Below are positions 16,169-20,666 of a stretch of 20,666 bases of DNA, one piece after another. Each line of letters begins with the position of its first letter. Position 1 is the first letter of the stretch. This DNA comes from Verrucomicrobiia bacterium. Lineage in GTDB: Bacteria; Verrucomicrobiota; Verrucomicrobiia; Verrucomicrobiales; Akkermansiaceae. The stretch lies in assembly GCA_947460915.1 (NCBI GenBank), contig CANHKJ010000022.1, forward strand, positions 1-20,666, written 5' to 3'. Made by a program: the position numbers and the translations under genes. The notes beneath the pieces were generated by a model that was given only the letters and a program-made list of their open reading frames with translations, was not told where the DNA came from and ran no database searches.

Positions 16169-16543
16169 TCACTTGCCACGATAAAAATAAATCGCCTTAT
16201 CGCGCCCATCGTTGTTGTGCATCACACCACGCCACACGACCTTACCTTGCTCCGTGCTCTTGGTCAGATAACAAGTCGCCGAGTGCACACCATTCGTGTA
16301 CTCATGCAAGACCAACTCACCTTCCTTCGGGTTGCTGCCGCGCAATACATACACCCGGCCTGAGCCACCAGGACAATGGTAGGTGCCATTGACTTTGCCA
16401 CTGGCATTCCATGTTAACGTAAATTCCGCATTCTGCTGCCCAATCTTGCCAACATAGCCATTCGTTTCATCAGCCACAGCCGAAACACTAAAGCCCAAAA
16501 GCATCATCAAGCACGACAGTTGTTTCCAAAATTTTGTATTCAT
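16169..16543 (-). CDS. Small secreted protein of unknown function
   Basis: 124 residues. A clear signal peptide (MNTKFWKQLSCLMMLLGFSVSAVA, cut before DETNG) leaves about 100 mature residues. The mature part begins 'GYVGKIGQQNAEFTLTW' and continues with alternating strand-like segments ending 'VVWRGVMHNNDGRDKAIYFYRGK', suggesting a small all-beta domain. Two cysteines (57 and 91) could form a disulfide in the periplasm or outside the cell. No family was recognised. It stands alone, convergent with nadE, with its own promoter. Start ATG 16543 fits the signal peptide. Confidence 0.75.
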   Translation of the reverse strand: MNTKFWKQLSCLMMLLGFSVSAVADETNGYVGKIGQQNAEFTLTWNASGKVNGTYHCPGGSGRVYVLRGSNPKEGELVLHEYTNGVHSATCYLTKSTEQGKVVWRGVMHNNDGRDKAIYFYRGK

Positions 16544-16566
16544 ATTTATTCAATTTGACCAATCAA

Positions 16567-16595
16567 TATCTAGCATCCCCCAGCCCCCAGGTCAA
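16567..16595 (-). promoter_or_regulatory. Promoter of the small secreted protein gene
   Basis: On the minus strand, TTGACC (16590-16595, 5 of 6) is followed by a 17-base G-rich spacer and TAGATA (16567-16572). The ATG is 23 bases beyond the -10 box, leaving a short leader with no recognisable Shine-Dalgarno sequence. Confidence 0.45.
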
Positions 16596-16642
16596 TCAAA
16601 ATTGATTTCCACTCCAAATGTTCGCTTCGCCCCCCTCAAAAA

Positions 16643-16680
16643 AACTCCGCGATTTCCTCCTCGAACTCCGCCACTCTGCG
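16643..16680. repeat. Degenerate CTCCGC/CTCTGC direct repeats downstream of trpF
   Basis: AACTCCGC occurs at 16643-16650 and 16664-16671, followed by ACTCTGCG (16673-16680). Similar CTCTGCG-type arrays are scattered between genes in various Planctomycetota/Verrucomicrobiota genomes (general recollection). The copies here are imperfect and probably decaying. No function can be read. Confidence 0.3.
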
Positions 16681-16716
16681 TTTCGTTAGATCGTATTTCC
16701 TCTTGTCAAAAACCCG

Positions 16717-17385
16717 CTACCGAACTGCCGACACACAACGCTGAAGTGCCGCCACTTTTTCAAAATCCTTCACCCCCGGCGAAATCTCCGCGCCCGATGC
16801 TACATCCAACGCCGCAGGAAGTACTTGTCGCACCGCCGACTCCGCATTCTGTGGCGTAATTCCTCCTGCCAAAAACAACGGCTTTCCAGGGAAAGCTTCA
16901 CGCACTTGCTGCACCAGCTCCCAATCAAATACCTCACCCGTGCCGCCGTACACACCGGGTGCCGCGGTATCGAGCAATAAGGCATCCGCGTTAGCAAATG
17001 CCACCAATCCCTCCAGATCCTCGACCGATTTCACCCCATACGCTCGCACACAAGGAATCCCCCGCGCCTGCAAGGCCAGCATTTGTTCCGAAGATTCATC
17101 GCCATGCAACTGCACCACATCGATCAAATCCTGCCGCACCAATTCCTCGATAAAATCATTCTGCGCATTCACAAAAACCCCCACTCGCACGATCTGCCCC
17201 TTGACCTCATGCAACCACGGCGCCGCATCATCCGGTGAAATAAATCGCTTCGACAATGGCCAAAAATTCACCCCCAACGCCTCCACCCCAAACGCCACCA
17301 ATCCCCGCGCATCCTCCGCCCGAGTAATCCCACAAATTTTCAACGAAACCAAATCCGCCGCAAAAAATCTCTCCATCAACGTCAT
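16717..17385 (-). CDS. trpF: Phosphoribosylanthranilate isomerase
   Basis: 222 residues from ATG 17385. It catalyses the third step of tryptophan synthesis, the isomerisation of phosphoribosylanthranilate. The TIM-barrel landmarks are all present: 'LKICGITRAEDA' with catalytic Cys18, 'GVNFWPLSKRFI', 'RVGVFVNA', 'DVVQLHGDES', 'ADALLLDTAAPGVYGGTGEVFDW' with the acid Asp, 'LFLAGGITPQNA' and 'ALDVASGAEISPGVKD'. In-frame ATGs at 17391 and 17376 are alternatives; 17385 is chosen because it is eight bases from the -10 box, as in putA. No other trp gene is nearby, so the pathway genes are dispersed. The last residues end about nine positions after the final phosphate-binding motif, as usual. Confidence 0.95.
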   Translation of the reverse strand: MTLMERFFAADLVSLKICGITRAEDARGLVAFGVEALGVNFWPLSKRFISPDDAAPWLHEVKGQIVRVGVFVNAQNDFIEELVRQDLIDVVQLHGDESSEQMLALQARGIPCVRAYGVKSVEDLEGLVAFANADALLLDTAAPGVYGGTGEVFDWELVQQVREAFPGKPLFLAGGITPQNAESAVRQVLPAALDVASGAEISPGVKDFEKVAALQRCVSAVR

Positions 17386-17393
17386 CGCCATCA

Positions 17394-17422
17394 AAGATAA
17401 GACACAAGACGATCAGACACAA
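17394..17422 (-). promoter_or_regulatory. trpF promoter built from a short repeat, predicted leaderless
   Basis: On the minus strand, TTGTGT (17417-17422) is followed by a 17-base spacer and TATCTT (17394-17399, 4 of 6), ending eight bases before ATG 17385. The -35 box lies within one copy of the direct repeat AGACACAAGAC described at 17400-17425. No trp leader peptide or attenuator is visible. Confidence 0.42.
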
Positions 17423-17425
17423 GAC
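17400..17425. repeat. Direct repeat AGACACAAGAC upstream of trpF
   Basis: The 11-base unit AGACACAAGAC occurs at 17400-17410 and 17415-17425, four bases apart, and the sequence just outside (AAGATA, ATAAG) continues the roughly 7-base rhythm of AGACxxx. It resembles decayed heptamer tandem repeats. The predicted trpF promoter overlaps it. Confidence 0.5.
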
Positions 17426-17467
17426 ATAAGAAAAAGGCAGAGTCACTGCTCACTGGTTTAATCTAAC

Positions 17468-17498
17468 TTTCAGCTTTTTAGATTTTCAGCCTTTCAGC
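17468..17498. repeat. Three copies of TTTCAGC between trpF and the photolyase operon
   Basis: The heptamer TTTCAGC occurs at 17468-17474, 17484-17490 and 17492-17498, with T-rich spacers. It is the second short-repeat family in this divergent gap. It may be a slipped-strand array with no function. Confidence 0.45.
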
Positions 17499-17555
17499 TT
17501 TTACCCCGTTTTTTCCCATTTGCATTTCTCCCAACCACGCGGACATTCCCTCCGC

Positions 17556-17813
17556 ATGAAAAAAGTCGATCGCAATGACGTAGAAAAACTCAGCCGTGGG
17601 CTCGCGACCAAAGCCAAAATCGGCAATCGCAACATTGGCCATCGACTGACCCAAAAGGAACGCATCCTCTTCGAGGCCGCCAAGCGACTCGGCTATCTCA
17701 AGCTGCCGCTCACTAGCACTCGCAAAAACGTCATCCGCATCTACCAACTCTGGTGCAGCGCCGAAGGCCGCGAATGCATCATCCACAACCCATCGCCTCA
17801 CAGCCCCGCCTGA
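17556..17813 (+). CDS. Small basic protein of unknown function, coupled to the photolyase-like gene
   Basis: 85 residues from ATG 17556. It is rich in Lys/Arg and mostly helical in character: 'KVDRNDVEKLSRGLATKAKIG' then 'RLTQKERILFEAAKRLGYLKL' and 'RKNVIRIYQLWCSAEGRECIIHNP' with two cysteines (67 and 74). No signal peptide or membrane segment. The stop is three bases before the photolyase-like ATG, so the two are surely one operon, and the coding character (G/C at third positions) matches its neighbour. The basic charge and conserved-looking 'NRNIGHRLTQKER' stretch would suit nucleic-acid or partner binding, but I recognise no family. A weak TTGCAT with GACATT 16 bases on ends eight bases before the start, again leaderless in form. 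Confidence 0.72.
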   Translation: MKKVDRNDVEKLSRGLATKAKIGNRNIGHRLTQKERILFEAAKRLGYLKLPLTSTRKNVIRIYQLWCSAEGRECIIHNPSPHSPA

Positions 17814-17816
17814 TCC

Positions 17817-19028
17817 ATGCTCGATCCCTTTCCCGCCACACGCAGCGCTGCGCTCGATCGACTCGATGCCTTTTCCTCTCATGTCAAACGCTACGCCGGC
17901 ACACGAAATTTCATCGCCGCAGGGCACCCGCATGTTTCCCGACTCTCCGCTGCGATCCGCCATCGGCTCATCACCGAAGAAGAAGTCGTGCGCTTTATTT
18001 TAGAGCGACACTCCTTTTCCTCGATCGAAAAATTTCTCCAAGAAGTCTGTTGGCGCACCTACTGGAAAGGCTGGCTCGCCAAGCGTCCTGGCATTTGGCT
18101 CGATGCCGTCGCGCGCACTTCTAACAAAAACAATGAACCCAGCGATCTCGCACGCGATGCCATGAACGCTCGCTCCGGCTGTGCCGTCATGGATGAGTTC
18201 ACCAACGAACTCCGCAGCACCGGCTACCTCCACAACCACGCCCGCATGTGGTGGGCGGCCTACTGGATTCATCACCTGAAACTTCCCTGGGCCCTCGGCG
18301 CGCAATTTTTTCTCGATCACCTCCTCGATGCCGATCCCGCCAGCAACACGCTCTCGTGGCGCTGGGTCGCCGGCCTGCATACTCCCGGAAAAACCTACAT
18401 CGCTCGCCCCGACAACATCGCGCGCTACCATCCACAACACCCGACCGCAGGCCTTGAGGCATTGCATCAAACGCAGCCATCCATCCCCGTAGATCACGCC
18501 GATCTCACAACGCATCCTCTGCCACGCTGCCCAGCCAGCATAGATAATTCGTTAGAAAATTTCACCCTACTCGTCCATGCCGAAGACCTCAGCATAGAAC
18601 ACAGCAACCTCGCCCCCAGCAAGCCCGCCGCCATTGTTTTTCTCGACCACCGCGACTCTCACATCTCCGCCGCACGCCATGCTTGGCTCGACACCGTCAT
18701 CGCCGATGCCCAGCAACGCCTGAGCGATCATTACAGCGTTCCCATCACCACCATTCACCAAGCCACCGAACTTCCTCAGTGGCTTCAGCAGCAACAAGTG
18801 CAGCACCTCATCGCCATGGCCCCACAAGTCGGTTCACTCGCCGATGCCCTCTTCCCCGCCATCAACGAACTCACCCAATGCAACAACTGCCAAATGCACT
18901 GGCTCCAACGCCCCTGGGACCAAGACTTCTACCCCGCCGCCCGCAGCGGCTTCTTCCCCTTCTGGAAAAAAGTTAGCCGCGCCCCCATTTTCCATCCACA
19001 AGAACCACAACAAGTCTTCGCGTTCTGA
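17817..19028 (+). CDS. Photolyase/cryptochrome-like flavoprotein with apparently permuted domain order
   Basis: 403 residues. Residues about 10-205 match the FAD-binding helical domain of photolyases: 'FSSHVKRYAGTRNF', 'SRLSAAIRHRLITEEEVV', 'FLQEVCWRTYWKGWL', 'MDEFTNELRSTGYLHNHARMWWAAYW', 'LKLPWALGAQFFLDHLLDAD' and 'ASNTLSWRWVAGLHTPGKTYI'. The FAD-contacting Asn (175-177 region) and two tryptophans in the positions of the electron-transfer chain (Trp158, Trp181) are present. Normal photolyases begin with a 130-200 residue Rossmann domain; here none precedes. Instead residues about 248-385 resemble it: 'FTLLVHAEDLSIEHSNLA' like 'LVWFRRDLRLxDNPAL', 'AAIVFLDHR', 'ARHAWLDTVIADAQQRL', and 'SGFFPFWKKV' like the usual 'FTPFW' end. 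DNA repair or light signalling is plausible; which lesion is unknown. Confidence 0.82.
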   Translation: MLDPFPATRSAALDRLDAFSSHVKRYAGTRNFIAAGHPHVSRLSAAIRHRLITEEEVVRFILERHSFSSIEKFLQEVCWRTYWKGWLAKRPGIWLDAVARTSNKNNEPSDLARDAMNARSGCAVMDEFTNELRSTGYLHNHARMWWAAYWIHHLKLPWALGAQFFLDHLLDADPASNTLSWRWVAGLHTPGKTYIARPDNIARYHPQHPTAGLEALHQTQPSIPVDHADLTTHPLPRCPASIDNSLENFTLLVHAEDLSIEHSNLAPSKPAAIVFLDHRDSHISAARHAWLDTVIADAQQRLSDHYSVPITTIHQATELPQWLQQQQVQHLIAMAPQVGSLADALFPAINELTQCNNCQMHWLQRPWDQDFYPAARSGFFPFWKKVSRAPIFHPQEPQQVFAF

Positions 19029-19046
19029 GGAAAATCATGCGAAATT

Positions 19047-19078
19047 TTGTCACAAAAAACCATCTTACTTTGTGACAA
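19047..19078. repeat. Perfect 10-bp inverted repeat after the photolyase-like gene
   Basis: TTGTCACAAA (19047-19056) and TTTGTGACAA (19069-19078) are exact reverse complements separated by 12 bases, beginning 18 bases after the stop at 19028. As RNA it forms a stable but AU-rich stem without a following U-run, so it is not a standard terminator. Each arm holds a TGTGA/TCACA element reminiscent of Crp/Fnr-type half sites. It may be a 3' mRNA hairpin or a regulator site. Confidence 0.5.
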
Positions 19079-19088
19079 CGCTACCAAC

Positions 19089-19115
19089 AACGTCAACTCA
19101 GTCAACAAGGTCCTT
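19089..19115. repeat. 9-bp degenerate array, left flank of the four-helix-bundle gene
   Basis: Three consecutive 9-base units, AACGTCAAC, TCAGTCAAC and AAGGTCCTT, share GTC at positions 4-6. A matching array lies on the other side of the next gene (20018-20044), and both contain ACAAGGTCC. Confidence 0.45.
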
Positions 19116-19157
19116 CAAAAGCCTGGGTATTTCACCGCGTGCTGTTAGATGACTTCA

Positions 19158-19190
19158 TTGACACGTTTGATTTTTTTGACCAAATTGGTC
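19158..19190 (+). promoter_or_regulatory. Promoter with overlapping palindrome upstream of the four-helix-bundle gene
   Basis: A perfect -35 box TTGACA (19158-19163), a 17-base spacer and CAAATT (19181-19186) precede the gene by about 60 bases. The perfect palindrome GACCAAATTGGTC (19178-19190) covers the -10 box and the bases after it, an ideal place for a repressor. The rest of the leader is pyrimidine-rich with no Shine-Dalgarno sequence. Confidence 0.42.
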
Positions 19191-19245
19191 GTGCAATTTT
19201 GCGCCTTGAAGTCACTCCCCTTCACCATACTCTTTCTTTCCTCCC

Positions 19246-20001
19246 ATGCCTGAGTTGTTCGATAAACACGGCGGATTCCGCCGGCTTCATTCCTTCACGC
19301 TGGCGACGATCGTCCAAATCGAAACCCTGCATTTCTGCCGCCGCTTTCTGACCTTTGATCACCGCGAAACCGGCACCAAATTCTACGATCCCAAAGGCCG
19401 CCAATACGACCAGATGACCCAAGCTGCACGCAGTGGCCGCCAAAACATCATCGAAGGCTCGGAGCGCTCATCCACCTCCAAAGATACCGAAATGAAGCTC
19501 ACGGACGTAGCGCGTGCCAGCCTCAGCGAACTGCGTGGCGATTACGAAATTTTCATCCTCGACCGCCAGCAGCTACCGTGGTCGGTGCATTCCCCTGAAG
19601 CCAAAGAGGTAAATGCCATCTCTCTTGATAATGCGCCCTTCACCGACGACATGGTGCATGAATCAGCCAAACACGCTCTGGAACAGCGGAAAAAATACGC
19701 CCGCTGGCTGGATGCCGCCGACGCGGTAGTCGTGGCCAACGCCATGCTCATCATCATCGGCCGCGCCCTGAATATGCTCAAGAGCCAGATCGAGGCACAG
19801 GGCAAAGCTTTCCAAGAAACCGGCGGCTTCAACGAACGCCTCATGGCAAAGCGCCTAGAAGCACGAGAAGGCCAAAAATCCACCGAGCCCTCCCCCAACT
19901 GTCCGCAGTGCAACAAGCCGATGCGCCGCCGCAAGTCCGCCAAAGGAAACTTCTGGGGCTGCACCACCTATCCCGATTGCAAAGGCACACGCCCCATTTG
20001 A
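19246..20001 (+). CDS. Four-helix-bundle protein with C-terminal topoisomerase-type zinc ribbon
   Basis: 251 residues. Residues about 18-180 match the four-helix-bundle family related to the proteins encoded in 23S rRNA intervening sequences: 'TIVQIETLHFCRRFL', 'QMTQAARSGRQNIIEGSERSS', 'DVARASLSELRGDYEIFI' and a last helix 'ANAMLIIIGRALNMLKSQIEAQGKAF'. This is the long 'suffix' version. The C-terminus (219-246) is a four-cysteine zinc ribbon, CPQC...GNFWGCTTYPDCKG (Cys219, 222, 239, 245), like the DNA-binding repeats at the end of topoisomerase I. The combination suggests a nucleic-acid-binding protein, but no function is established. ATG 19246 is chosen as the first in frame with coding character. 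It stands alone between two 9-bp repeat arrays. Confidence 0.87.
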   Translation: MPELFDKHGGFRRLHSFTLATIVQIETLHFCRRFLTFDHRETGTKFYDPKGRQYDQMTQAARSGRQNIIEGSERSSTSKDTEMKLTDVARASLSELRGDYEIFILDRQQLPWSVHSPEAKEVNAISLDNAPFTDDMVHESAKHALEQRKKYARWLDAADAVVVANAMLIIIGRALNMLKSQIEAQGKAFQETGGFNERLMAKRLEAREGQKSTEPSPNCPQCNKPMRRRKSAKGNFWGCTTYPDCKGTRPI

Positions 20002-20017
20002 ACACGCGATTACCTAC

Positions 20018-20044
20018 AAGGTCCATAAAGTCAATAAGGTCATC
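20018..20044. repeat. 9-bp degenerate array, right flank of the four-helix-bundle gene
   Basis: Three consecutive 9-base units, AAGGTCCAT, AAAGTCAAT and AAGGTCATC, starting 17 bases after the stop. They share GTC at positions 4-6 with the array at 19089-19115, so the gene is bracketed by related repeats in the same orientation. Confidence 0.5.
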
Positions 20045-20186
20045 CCCTAAAACTCGCCTATGTCGGCGCTGATTGTGAAATCTAAGAGATCTTCACATGC
20101 TTTCGTAAAATTCTCTTCATTCACGCTGCCGAGCTTCGACAAAGAAACAAGCGACGGAAAATTGGGCTCTCAAATTCCTAAATGCT

Positions 20187-20666
20187 TCACTCTTTCCCCA
20201 ACAGCGCAAGCTCCACTTTGCGAAATTCGACTTCGGCACCTTCGGCTTGGAGGGCAATTTTGCCTTTGCTGGCGGTGGCGTTTTTCCCGTGGTTGACGAG
20301 GTCGCCATTGAGGTGGACGATGATCTCGTTGCCGCGCGCTTCGATGGTCATGGTGTTCCATTCGCCGAGCGGTTTTTCGGAATCATCCGTGAGGTTGAGA
20401 ATCTGGCGAGCGTCTTCCTTGGTCCCACCAAATTTCTGGCCTTCCTTATGGGGACGGCGTTTTTCCATGTCCGGCACCTCCACGTTTTCATGGATGCACC
20501 AAAAATCCCCCGCGCTTTTGTGCATCATCTGCACCTCGATGGATTGGGGAAACATGTCGTAAAGGACACGCGGCTTGGACGCGTGAACCAGCACGCCGCA
20601 ATTGCCCGGCTTCGCCGGAAAACGATATTCCACCCTGAGCTTGTAATCGGCATATTCTTTTTCCGT
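20187..20666 (-). CDS. DUF1080 (3-keto-disaccharide hydrolase-like) protein, C-terminal part
   Basis: The gene runs off the right edge; 159 residues including the C-terminus are visible. The opening residues 'TEKEYADYKLRVEYRF' followed by 'GNCGVLVHAS', then 'SIEVQMMHKSAGDFWCI', 'GEWNTMTIEARGNEIIVHLNGDLVN' and 'KGKIALQAEGAEVEFRKVEL' are the typical concanavalin-like beta-sandwich of the DUF1080 family, in the usual order. Some members hydrolyse 3-keto-glycosides; most are secreted proteins of sugar degradation, expanded in Verrucomicrobiota and Planctomycetota. The signal peptide and N-terminal third are outside the window. It is convergent with the four-helix-bundle gene. Confidence 0.88.
   Translation of the reverse strand, partial: TEKEYADYKLRVEYRFPAKPGNCGVLVHASKPRVLYDMFPQSIEVQMMHKSAGDFWCIHENVEVPDMEKRRPHKEGQKFGGTKEDARQILNLTDDSEKPLGEWNTMTIEARGNEIIVHLNGDLVNHGKNATASKGKIALQAEGAEVEFRKVELALLGKE

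Noticed and set aside
17400..17498. CRISPR array
   Set aside because: The units are only 7-11 bases, unevenly spaced, without 25-40 base spacers, and no cas genes are present.
19139..19351. Small plus-strand open frame overlapping the promoter and start of the four-helix-bundle gene
   Set aside because: It covers the TTGACA promoter and runs out of frame into a well-supported gene; its composition is not protein-like.

Overview
The window looks like chromosomal DNA of a free-living Gram-negative bacterium, most probably of the Verrucomicrobiota. This is inferred from gene families and style only: secreted beta-helix and DUF1080 proteins, a four-helix-bundle 'suffix' protein, a long NusB, and an almost complete lack of Shine-Dalgarno sequences. 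GC content appears moderate by eye. No rRNA, tRNA, CRISPR, prophage or insertion sequence was seen.

Layout. 1-531 is the 3' end of an RND-type efflux adaptor (HlyD family). 650-4794 is a pectin/plant-polysaccharide locus: a secreted parallel beta-helix protein and a secreted CE1-like esterase on the minus strand, divergent from a two-domain secreted protein joining a pectin methylesterase to an SGNH rhamnogalacturonan-acetylesterase-like domain. 4795-5201 is a roughly 400-base gap with possible decayed coding sequence. 5202-6588 is ribH-nusB with overlapping ends; nusB carries a large insertion. 6740-8254 holds a PspA/IM30-like gene convergent with an EI24/CysZ-like membrane protein. 8368-10011 is a two-part AAA+ ATPase. 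10051-10730 is a Phd-VapC type toxin-antitoxin pair, downstream of a bifunctional proline catabolic enzyme (putA, 10807-14310). Divergent from putA is glutamine-dependent NAD synthetase (nadE, 14517-16160), convergent with a small secreted protein. trpF follows at 16717-17385.

The right end holds an 85-residue unknown protein immediately followed by a photolyase/cryptochrome-like flavoprotein whose domains appear in reversed order (17556-19028), a four-helix-bundle plus zinc-ribbon protein flanked on both sides by 9-bp repeat arrays (19246-20001), and a partial DUF1080 glycoside-hydrolase-like protein running off the end.

Two observations stand out. First, the photolyase-like protein has the FAD-binding helical domain at the N-terminus and a segment resembling the usual N-terminal Rossmann/antenna domain at the C-terminus, as expected from a circular permutation. 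Second, seven genes (ribH, the EI24 gene, the AAA gene, the antitoxin, putA, nadE, trpF) have a TTG-type -35 box, a 16-17 bp spacer and a -10-like hexamer ending only 5-9 bases before the start codon, with no Shine-Dalgarno sequence. This predicts leaderless transcription as a common mode in this organism. All identifications come from reading motifs; no database search was possible.
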